Shown here: piece by piece, positions 11,049 to 19,592 of the stretch
Layout of the letters: each line of letters starts with the position of its first letter
Numbering within the stretch: position 1 is the stretch's first letter
Assembly: GCA_963971575.1 (NCBI GenBank)
Contig: OZ020611.1
Coordinates: forward strand, 55,895,381-55,959,380
Source of the DNA: Liopterus haemorrhoidalis
Lineage: Eukaryota; Arthropoda; Insecta; Coleoptera; Dytiscidae
Direction: 5' to 3'
Length of the DNA: 64,000 bases
Program-made: the position numbers and the translations under genes
Notes under the pieces: generated by a model
Databases searched by the model: none
What the model was told of the DNA's origin: nothing
What the model saw: only the letters and a program-made list of their open reading frames with translations

Positions 11049-11446
11049 GCAGAAAATGAAAAAAATCTTATGGGGAAGGGTCAGTTATTTAAAAAATTAC
11101 ATAATGAGGAGGGGTTGTATTATAAAATATTTTTTGAGGACATGGAGCAGAGATTTAAAATGTTACTTTTGGACACGGAGTAGAGTTTTAGAATATCACA
11201 TTTGGACAGTGGGCAGAAATTTAAAAAAATAATATTGAACGCGGTGCATTTAAAATAAATCACTAGTGGACAGAAATTGAAAAAATTGCCTGAGGACAGG
11301 GGGCTGAAATTTATAAAATTACATGAGGACCGGTGGCAGACATTTAAAAGATTACCTCACGACAGGGGGTAAATATTCAAAAAAATACTTGAGGACAGCT
11401 GAAATTTAAAAAATTACTTGCAGCCGCGATACAGATTTTAAATTTT
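11049..11446. repeat. Degenerate ~55-bp tandem repeat, right part
   Basis: Repeated pattern GAGGACAGGGGGCTGAAATT followed by TAAAAAATTAC; about seven units, spacing 50-60 bp, diverged. It abuts the right satellite arm. Confidence 0.7.
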
Positions 11447-12527
11447 TTTTTTAAAAACTGTGCAAAAATTGGTGCAGATCGGTCAAAGGGCCCAGGATTG
11501 TCTTGAATATCTTGATTATACCTACAAAACCCTGCACATTTCTATGCATCATTACTTCAACAGAATCTAAAGAGTAACTGTGCAAAAATTGGTGCAGAAC
11601 GGTCAAAGGGCCCAAGATTGTCTTAAATATGTTGATTATACCTACGAAACCCTACACATTTCTTTGCATAATTATTTCAGCAGGATCTAAAGAGTAACTG
11701 TGCAAAAATTGGTGCAGAACGGTCAAAGGGCTCAGGATTGCCTTGAATATTTTGATTATACCTACGAAACCCTGCACCTTTCTATGCATCATTACTTCAG
11801 CAGGATCTAAAGGATAACTGTGCAAAAATTGGTGCAGATCGGTCAAAGGGCCCAGGATTGTCTTAAATATCTTGATTATACCTACGAAATTCTACACATT
11901 TCTATGCGTCATTATTTCAGCAGGTTCTAAGGAGTAACCGTGCAAAATTTGGTGCTGACCGGTCAAAGGGCCGAAGATTATCTTGAATATCTTGATTATA
12001 CCTACGAAATCCTACTCATTTCTTTGCGTCCATACTTCAGCAAGAGCTAAGGAGGAACTGTGCAAAATTTGGTGCTGATCGGTCAAAGGGCCCAGGATTG
12101 TCTTGAATATCTTGATTATACCTACGAAATCCTACACATTTCTATGCGTCATTACTTCAGCAGGATCTAAGGAGTAACTTTGCAAAATTTGGTGCAGATC
12201 TGTCAAATGGCCCAGGATTGTCTTGAATATCTTGATTATACCTACGAAATCCTACACATTTCTTTGCGTCCATACTTCAACAGGATCTAAGGAGTAACTG
12301 TGCAAAATTTGGTGCAGATCTGTCAAATGGCCCAGGATTGTCTTGAATATCTTGATTATACCTACGAAATCTTACACATTTCTATGCGTCCATACTTCAG
12401 CAGGATCTAAAGAGTAACTGTGCAAAAATTGGTACAAAACGTTAAAGGGCCCAGGATTGTTTTGAATTACTTGATTATACCTACGAAACTCTAAATATTT
12501 CTGTACACTATTACTTCCGAAGTGCCC
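11447..12527 (-). repeat. 120-bp tandem satellite, right arm (inverted, about 9 units)
   Basis: Reverse complement of the left-arm unit: GGTGCAGATCGGTCAAAGGG, then CCCAGGATTGTCTTGAATAT. Spacing is 120 bp in all but the outermost unit. It ends with the foldback terminus, AAATATTTCTGTACACTATT then ACTTCCGAAGTGCCC. Confidence 0.92.
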
Positions 12528-12529
12528 TA

Positions 12530-12815
12530 TATAAGTAAAGTAATTGTAAATAATCAAGGAGTAATCATGATATAATCCACGAATACTGTTCGATTCTTTT
12601 AAAGTAATCTGAAAGTAATCTAAAGTAATCAAGAAGTAATCTAAAAATAATTCAAATTACTTTCGATTACTTTTGAGTAATCTTAAAGTAGTCAAGTAAT
12701 CTAATCAAATAATCAATTACTTTCTGATTATTTGTAATGGAAATCAAGAATATTTTAGTACGATTACTCGAGTAATCGTACTCAAAGTTTTGATTACGAT
12801 TACTTGAAAAAAAAG
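12530..12815. repeat. AGTAATC/GATTACT motif cluster with a 26-bp perfect palindrome
   Basis: More than a dozen AGTAATC or GATTACT motifs in under 300 bp. Positions 12757-12782 form a perfect 26-bp palindrome centred on ACTCGAGT, with arms AGTACGATTACTC. No open frame. Such motif-dense blocks are typical of subterminal regions of DNA transposons, but no terminus was identified. Confidence 0.7.
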
Positions 12816-13060
12816 AATTAAAAATACAATGAAAAACTTAAAATTTCCTTGAAATTTCTTTAGAATAGTATATTATTACATATCTTGTAAATCGTAGATT
12901 ACCTTTCAATTAAAAAAAAGCTCGGAAAACAGGAAAAATACAACTCATGTTCATTTTCACCATGTAAATAAATACACGAGTAAGAGTTTAATGTCACTTT
13001 CGAGTGTTCCAGCTTTGCCGCATATGGCGCTGCAATCTTAAAAAGTTTCCCCTATTTTGA
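12815..13060 (+). repeat. Partial copy of the ATAGGGGAAA (THAP/P-like) element
   Basis: GAATTAAAAATACAATGAAA through GCATATGGCGCTGCAATCTT and TTTCCCCTAT is nearly collinear with 33052-33228. An extra ~60 bp follows AATTTCTT. Only this right-hand part is present. Confidence 0.75.
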
Positions 13061-13201
13061 GGGTTAACAGTTCTAAAGGGGGCTAACAGATGGTTTAGTT
13101 ACGCTGACAAAAATATTTATACAGTGATGGCGCTTCTGGTGATGTTCTGTGGTGTGTAATTTCTGAACGCACCGCTGAGTACCGCTGTGATATTCTGTGC
13201 T

Positions 13202-13234
13202 GTACAGTGACTGTATAAAGACAGTGTGGCCATA
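13202..13234 (+). repeat. Left member of a perfect 33-bp inverted repeat
   Basis: Starts GTACAGTGACTGTATAAAGA and ends GTGGCCATA. The exact reverse complement is at 17688-17720. Flanks (CTGTGCT outside, CCGCCATGTTT about 35-60 bp inside) are also related, so the repeat is longer but imperfect. Confidence 0.9.
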
Positions 13235-13289
13235 CGATGGTCTCATTTTCTATTGGTCGAGCTGAAGTCCGCCATGTTTCTACCAAATT

Positions 13290-13719
13290 TGTTACAGATT
13301 ATATATGGTTTACATGTGTTTAGCTTTTGTTTCAACAGATTTAAGTGATATTTTCAAATAATATACGTATATTAAGACGCTTAATAGTGAATATTGTTGT
13401 GTTTGTGATGAGTAATGAGTAATGTAGATAGTGTAAACTGTGCACATATTTTAAATTGTCACAAATTAAAATTAAAAATAATGAAACGATTTGTTATGTT
13501 TAGGTTTAAAATTGCTGGGAAAAAAGGCTAAATGAACATAAAAAAACATTATGCCAGTAAATCAATGGATGGCTTCACAATTATAAGAAGTATTTACTTT
13601 CATTAATTTTAATGGTATTCCATGCTGATTTCATTTTATTTTTCATCTGACCATAATTTTAGTTGAATAAATGCATAATTGATAATATATACATCAGTTT
13701 TCTTTATTAATATATCATT
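13290..13719. other. AT-rich stretch without recognised feature
   Basis: No exon, RNA gene or repeat boundary seen. Confidence 0.45.
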
Positions 13720-13932
13720 TATACCATGAGTTCAAAAAGAAATTGCATAAGGGTTGGCTATGGAAAATAAAAGTAATGTCAACAGAAAGCTTTAGAATTA
13801 ATTTACTGTCTGAATTAATTAAATCACTCTTGTTGTCTTAAGTTATTAATTGTTACATAAAGCTTGTAGTATACATTATTTTATTTTTCCATAGCCAACT
13901 CTTATGTAATTTCTTTTTGAAGTCAGGGTATA
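13720..13932. mobile_element. Hairpin MITE (~213 bp)
   Basis: Arms of about 50 bp: TATACCATGAGTTCAAAAAG continuing GGTTGGCTATGGAAAATAAA, and the near-exact complement ending TTTTTGAAGTCAGGGTATA. No clear target duplication beyond a possible TA. Non-coding. Confidence 0.75.
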
Positions 13933-14472
13933 TAACATGTTCTGCTTATTCTTTTTTAATATGAAAATATCCTATTTTTTTTTTTTTATATATAAACATG
14001 CGTTTTCCCAAAAATTAGAGGAATGCTGGGTTCTCTAATTTTTATAGAACCTTATCATCATTTTTTCCCTATCTTTTTATTCTAATTCTAATATCCTGTT
14101 TGAACTTGTTTTCTTAAATTTAAAATATTCAAATTAAAATGTAACTCCCGTTTTTATAAAAAAAAATGTATTAGTTTTTATAGGTCCTCAAATAAAATTA
14201 TAAAATAATAAAAACATATCTCTTTTATTTCATTTCATTTCCTTTTTTATGAATTTTTTTCATTTGTTTTCTTTTTATGTTGCAAACATTTCAAAAAAAT
14301 ACCTTCATCGGTAGGTAATTTTAATATTTATCTTAATAAATGTTGAATCATATACATGTTTTTTCTTAATAATAAATTGATATTCACATATATATAAACA
14401 TAAATACGTAAAACTATTAAAAATTTAAGAAATATTATAATATATTAGGATATATTAACATTTATTCCATAC
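13933..14472. other. AT-rich stretch without recognised feature
   Basis: Poly(T), poly(A) and TATATA tracts only. Confidence 0.45.
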
Positions 14473-17400
14473 TAGCTGAGTACCCGTGCTTCGCTACGGT
14501 ATACTGACGGACGCATTAGTGTAAAATCCTCAGTTTGTTTTTAAACATGTGTATGGGTAACCTTTGTAAGCAAAAACCTAGTCGATATCTCATCTGTCCT
14601 AAGAGATGTTGAGGAAACCATGAAAAAACATTATACCCTTTTACACTATATAGGGCTCGAACTACTGAGTAAAAAAACTGTAAAACTTTTTAAACATTTT
14701 AGAAAGACATATATATGTTAAAAGGAATATTATAACTCAACAAACGAAGAAAATGCGAAGAGTTTTATAATTCTTCTCTAGGGGTTGATTAGGGTATAAT
14801 TTTGACATAACTTTATATTTTTATGGGTAACCTTTGTAAGTAAAAACCAAGTCGATATCTCAATGGTCCTAAGAGATATTGTGGAATCCGTGAAATCACA
14901 TTTCAGCCAATTTCACCCCCTTAGGGACCGAATTTTGAAAAATTCCATATTAGTGGGTGCTTACGTCATGGAGGGAATATATTTCCCGAATGTCTGTATG
15001 TCAAGGGACGTTCTATCGAATAAAAATACCAATTTACCCCGTTAGGAATGAAATTATAAAAACTGTAAAAACGCTTTCTAAATATTTTGAATAGAAACCT
15101 ATGTACCAAAATGAAATGTTATAACTCAGGAAATACAAAGGTTTCTATAATTCAACCCGAATGTAGATTCACCCGTTTAGGGGTTGATTAGGGAAAAATC
15201 CTGAATAAAAAAAAATGTATGGGTAACCTTTTTAAGAAAAAATCAAGTCTATATCTCAGTAGTCCTAAGAGATATTGAGGAATCCCTGAAATCAAATTGC
15301 ATCCCTTTTCACCCCTTAGGGCTGGAATTTCATAAAACCCCTTCTTAGTGGGTGCTTACACCATGGACGGCATATAATTACCGAATTTCATGTCTCTATG
15401 TCCAAGAGATGTTCAATCAGAGTGTTATAACTCAACAAAGATTGGAACTAAGAAACTGGAAATACGAAGGGTTCAATTTAGAGGTTAATTAAGACAAAAT
15501 TCTGAATTCCTATGTTATTTAAACATTTGTTTAGATAACCATTGTAAGTAAAAACCAAGTCGATATCTGATTGGTCCTAAGAGATATTGAGGAATCCCTG
15601 AAATCACATTTGACCCCCTTTTTAGACCCTTCGAGGTCAACTTACTCAACGAAAAATCTCTTAATAGGTGCTTACGTCATGGAAAGAATATACTTTGCGA
15701 ATTTCATGTATCTATGTCCAAAAAACGTTCTATCGAATAAAAAAATACCCATTTACCCCTTTAAAGGTAAAATTTTAAAAAACTGTCAAAATTATTTCGA
15801 GGTATTTTAAAAAGACACGTATGTGCCAAAAAGAAACCTTATAACTCAACAAACACAGCAAATACGACGGGATGTAAAATTCACCCCGATTGTAGATTCA
15901 CCCCTTTAGGAGTTGATTAGGACAAAATCCTGAAATAGGTTTTTCGGCATTTGTATGAGTAATCTTTGTAAGAAAAAACCAAGTCGATATTTTATTGGTC
16001 CGAAGAGATATTAAGAAATCCTTGAATTGACATTTCACTCCTTTGCACCCTTAAGGGATGCAATTTTAAAACACTGTCAATATTATTTGGAGATATTTTA
16101 AAAAGACACTTATGTGCCAAAAAGAAATTTTCTAACTCAACAAACTCAGGAAATACGACAGCATGTTTAATTCACCCCGATTGTATATACACCCCTTTAC
16201 GGGTTGATTAGGAAAAAATCCTGAAATAAGTTTTTCAGGCATTTGTATGAGTAATTATTGTAAGAAAAAACCAAGTCGATATCTTATTAGTCCTAATAAA
16301 TATTAAGGAATCCTTGAAATCACATGTCACCCATTTTCACCCTTTGGGGCTGAAATTTTAAAAAACTGTCAAAACCATTTCGAAATATTTTAAAAATACT
16401 AAATCTGAAATAAGTTTTACGGCATTTGTATAAGTAATCTTTGTAAGCAAAAATTGGACCTAAGAGATATTAAGGAATCCTTGAATTCACATTTCACCCC
16501 TTTTCACCCTTTAAGGACGTAATTTTAAAAAACTATCAATACTATTTCGAGATATTTTAAAAAGACACATTTGTGCAAAAAAGAAATTGTATAACACAAC
16601 AAACACAGGAAATACGACGGGATGTATAATTCACCCCGTTTGTAGATTCACACCTTCAGGGGTTGATAAGGCAAAATCCTGAAATAAGTTTTTCGGCATT
16701 TGTATGAGTAATCTTTGTCAGCAAAAACCAAGTCGGTATCTTATTGGTCCTAAGAGATATTAAGAAATCATTGAATTAACATTTCACCCCTTTTCGCACT
16801 TTAGGGATGTAATTTTAAAAACTGTTAATACCATTTCGAGATATTATAAAAAGACACCTATGTGCCAAAAGAAACCTTATAACTCAACAAACACAGGAAA
16901 TACGACGGGATGTAAAATTCACCCCGATTGTAGATTCACCCCTTTAGGGGTTGATTAGGACAAAATCCTGAAATAAGTTTTTCGGCATTTGTATGGGTAA
17001 TCTTCGTAAGCAAAAACTAAGTTGATATCTTATTGGTCCTAAGAAATATTAAGGAATCCTTGAAATCACATGTCACCCCTTTTCACCCTTTGGGGCTGAA
17101 ATTTTAAAAAACTGTCAAAACCATTTCGAAATATTTTAAAAATACACCTATGTGCCAAACAGTAATGTCACATCTCAACAATCACAGGAAATACGGTGGG
17201 ATGTATAATTCGCCCCAATTGTAGATTCACCCCTTTAGGGGTTGATAAGGACAAAATGCTGGAATTAGTTTTTCGGTTTTGTATGGGTATTTTTTGTAAG
17301 CAAAAAGCAAGTGGATATCTTATTGGTCCTAAGAGATATTAAAGAATCCTTGAAATCACATATTACCTCTTTTCACCCTTTAGGAGTGAAATTTTAAAAA

Positions 17401-17640
17401 ACTGTCAAAACCATTTCGAGATATTATAAAAAGACACCTATGTGCCAAAAAGAAACCTTATAACTCAACAAACACAGGAAATACGACGGGATGTAAAATT
17501 CACCCCGTTTGTAGATTCACCCCTTTAGGGGTTGATTAGGACAAAATCCTGAAATAAGTTTTTCGGCATATGTATGTGTAATCTTTGTAAGCAAAAACTA
17601 AGTCGATGTCCCATCGACCCGAAGCGATATTAAAGAATCC
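14473..17640. repeat. Degenerate ~290-bp tandem array
   Basis: Opens with TAGCTGAGTACCCGTGCTTC at 14473. About ten degenerate units follow. Each contains AAGTCGATATCTYATTGGTC, CTAAGAGATATTAAGGAATC, CACCCCTTTAGGGGTTGATT and GGACAAAATCCTGAAATAAG. The last landmark recurs at about 16658, 16939, 17238 and 17530, spacing 280-300 bp; earlier units are longer or gapped. Short open frames are chance. Confidence 0.85.
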
Positions 17641-17687
17641 GTGATAACCCAATACAAACCTGGAATAAACATGGCGGCTACAGTTCA

Positions 17688-17720
17688 TATGGCCACACTG
17701 TCTTTATACAGTCACTGTAC
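17688..17720 (-). repeat. Right member of the perfect 33-bp inverted repeat
   Basis: Exact reverse complement of 13202-13234. The pair encloses the hairpin MITE and the 290-bp array. Confidence 0.9.
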
Positions 17721-17740
17721 TGTGCTGAGGAGTCTGTGTC

Positions 17741-18575
17741 AAATGTGCTAAAGATGATAAGGAAAGTGTTCCCAACTTCGAAATAATAAAATAATATGTG
17801 AAAAATAAAAGCCGTGTTTATTGGATAACATTTCTAAAATCCGTAAATTAATTTAACTTATTCATGTAATATTTAATTCATTTTGAAGTATTTTGTAAAC
17901 AATTTAATAAAGAACATTAATTAGAAAGCAAATTACATCAATACATATGGTTTGTTTATATATAATATTAATTTAGACCTTATTATTATAAACTTAGAAC
18001 TACTAGTAAAATTTTGATACATATGTCATTTATTGTTTAACCTTTAATAAACATATGTACATATTTTAAATAATTAATGTAAGTAGATATTATAATAAAT
18101 TGAAATGTTATAAATGACATTTAAACTATTTATTATTAAAAAATATTGGTTTTGACTACTGAGGGAAACTTTTTAAATATTTTTCTGTATTCCAGATTAT
18201 TTTTGCGAAGTTTTTCAAAACCGTTGCTTACAATGAATCTTGATATAAGATGGTCAAATGTGATAAAAAATGAGGAAGAAAGAAACACTGTCCGATGTAA
18301 CACTATAAGGCCTGGACTATAATATCAGAACGAGAAAATACGTGCTGGGCACAGTGAAAATGGTTTTCTTGCTGGGACTTAAAATAATTGTAGTGCTACT
18401 GCGACCGGATTCAAATGGAAAGACATATGGAAAGTTGTAGTTAACTAAATTAATTTTAATAATTAAATAATAAATGACAGTGCAATAAACTAGTGAAAAA
18501 GATACAGGTCTGGTGATCCTGCTATCCAAACAGCATTCTTTTTATATATAAATATGCATACCTAAAGTTTAAAAA
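17741..18575. other. AT-rich region holding the unseen 5' end of the non-LTR element
   Basis: No gene. The 5' untranslated region of the element whose ORF1 starts at 18576 must begin somewhere here, but no duplication matching the 3' flank (CTTGGCCAAATCAC after 22480) was found. Confidence 0.4.
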
Positions 18576-19592
18576 ATGGCGGACGATGCAGGTGCTCAAT
18601 CTGAACGTCCTATCGATTCTGAGTGTAATTATTGTAAAAATAAATGTGTCCAAGGTCCAACGTGTGGTATATGTAATTCTAAATACCATCCATCTTGTGC
18701 GAAAAGAAGAGGTGAATACCAAGAAGGCAAAGAATTTATTTGCTTTACTTGTTGTCTTAAAAGTCATCATCCAACAACTGGCAATCATCACATACCAAAA
18801 ATGGAAAATCATGGGATACTAAAACGAGAGAATGAACTTCTACGTAAGCTTATAGCAGAAATGGAAGATAAAAATTTAGTATTAAAAGAAAATAATTTCC
18901 TATTAAAGGAAAAACTTACAAAACTAGAACATAACCTAGAAAAAACTGGAAACTGGAAGGAAATTGGAAACACTGTTCAACCAAAATCAACTAGTGAATC
19001 TGTAACTAGAAAGCAAAAAGTTAGTGTTCGTGAAACACAACAGAAAGATACTTCCGATCAGCATCAAGTTACAAAAGGAAAAACGGTTACAAGGCTGGAA
19101 AAGCAAAATTCTGTGGTTATAAATGAACAAAAAAAGCAAAATCAAAAAATTATCTCGAAAGAAGATTCTATGGAGAAATCAATCCTTATTACACATTTAA
19201 ATAATACAAATACAGATGACGGATATAAACAAGTTACATACAAAAAGCGAAACAAGAAGACTCAAAATCGAAATCTGGGCAGCTCAAACAGTGAAGACGG
19301 TGCTAACATGGGAGTTCAACAGAAAGTATGGCTCTACATCAATAGGGTGAGAAGAGATGTTACTGAAGACGTACTACTAAAATATCTAAAGAACAAATGC
19401 CAAGAAAAAAATTCTAATTTTGAGGTTAAAGAGCTTCCAACAAAAAATAGTCAAAACAAATGCTTTTGCGTGGGGGCTAATTTCAGCTTAAAAAATGTAC
19501 TATACAATCCGGAATTTTGGCCTGCAGGAATAGGTTTTAAACGGTTCAACTTTCCAAACTATAATAAATACGAGAATAAAAATTTTTTATAA
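18576..19592 (+). CDS. Non-LTR ORF1: PHD-like finger, coiled coil, C-terminal RNA-binding domain
   Basis: 338 aa. Residues about 18-62 hold a Cys/His cluster (CNYCKNKC, CGICNSKYHPSC, FICFTCC) like a PHD finger, reported in ORF1 proteins of CR1/L2-type elements. Residues about 80-130 (LLRKLIAEMEDKNLVLKENN and following) form a predicted coiled coil. A lysine/glutamine-rich linker follows. The last 90 residues, with VWLYINRVRRDVTEDVLLKY and FWPAGIGFKRFNFPN, resemble the C-terminal domain of insect non-LTR ORF1 proteins. Its likely role is binding element RNA and forming the ribonucleoprotein. The start is the first ATG after an AT-rich leader and precedes the finger. The stop lies right after the slippery heptamer at 19583-19589. 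Confidence 0.85.
   Translation: MADDAGAQSERPIDSECNYCKNKCVQGPTCGICNSKYHPSCAKRRGEYQEGKEFICFTCCLKSHHPTTGNHHIPKMENHGILKRENELLRKLIAEMEDKNLVLKENNFLLKEKLTKLEHNLEKTGNWKEIGNTVQPKSTSESVTRKQKVSVRETQQKDTSDQHQVTKGKTVTRLEKQNSVVINEQKKQNQKIISKEDSMEKSILITHLNNTNTDDGYKQVTYKKRNKKTQNRNLGSSNSEDGANMGVQQKVWLYINRVRRDVTEDVLLKYLKNKCQEKNSNFEVKELPTKNSQNKCFCVGANFSLKNVLYNPEFWPAGIGFKRFNFPNYNKYENKNFL

Larger units (their letters stand above)
1965..12527. mobile_element. Foldback-like composite element with satellite arms and nested insertions
   Basis: Both outer ends read GGGCACTTCGGAAGTAAT in inverted orientation (1965 on +, 12527 on -) and are flanked by TA (1963-1964, 12528-12529). Behind each end lies GTGTACAGAAATATTTAGAG and then a tandem array of a 120-bp unit in opposite orientation on the two sides, as in Foldback elements whose long inverted repeats are made of tandem units. 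Four insertions interrupt it: Harbinger-like (1985-3335), non-LTR (4559-6478), hAT plus Penelope (7003-9607) and hAT (9724-11040). Without these the element would be about 3.4 kb. The terminus recurs once inside the left arm (about 6682), suggesting internal rearrangement. No transposase of its own is seen. The 6-bp match GGGCAC to mariner A ends at 29798/32267 is too short to assign a superfamily. Confidence 0.65.

Noticed and set aside
14863..15810. Two similar 60-79-codon frames starting MVLRDIVE/MVLRDIEE
   Set aside because: Both are translations of the ~290-bp repeat; other units have stops, so no coding constraint.
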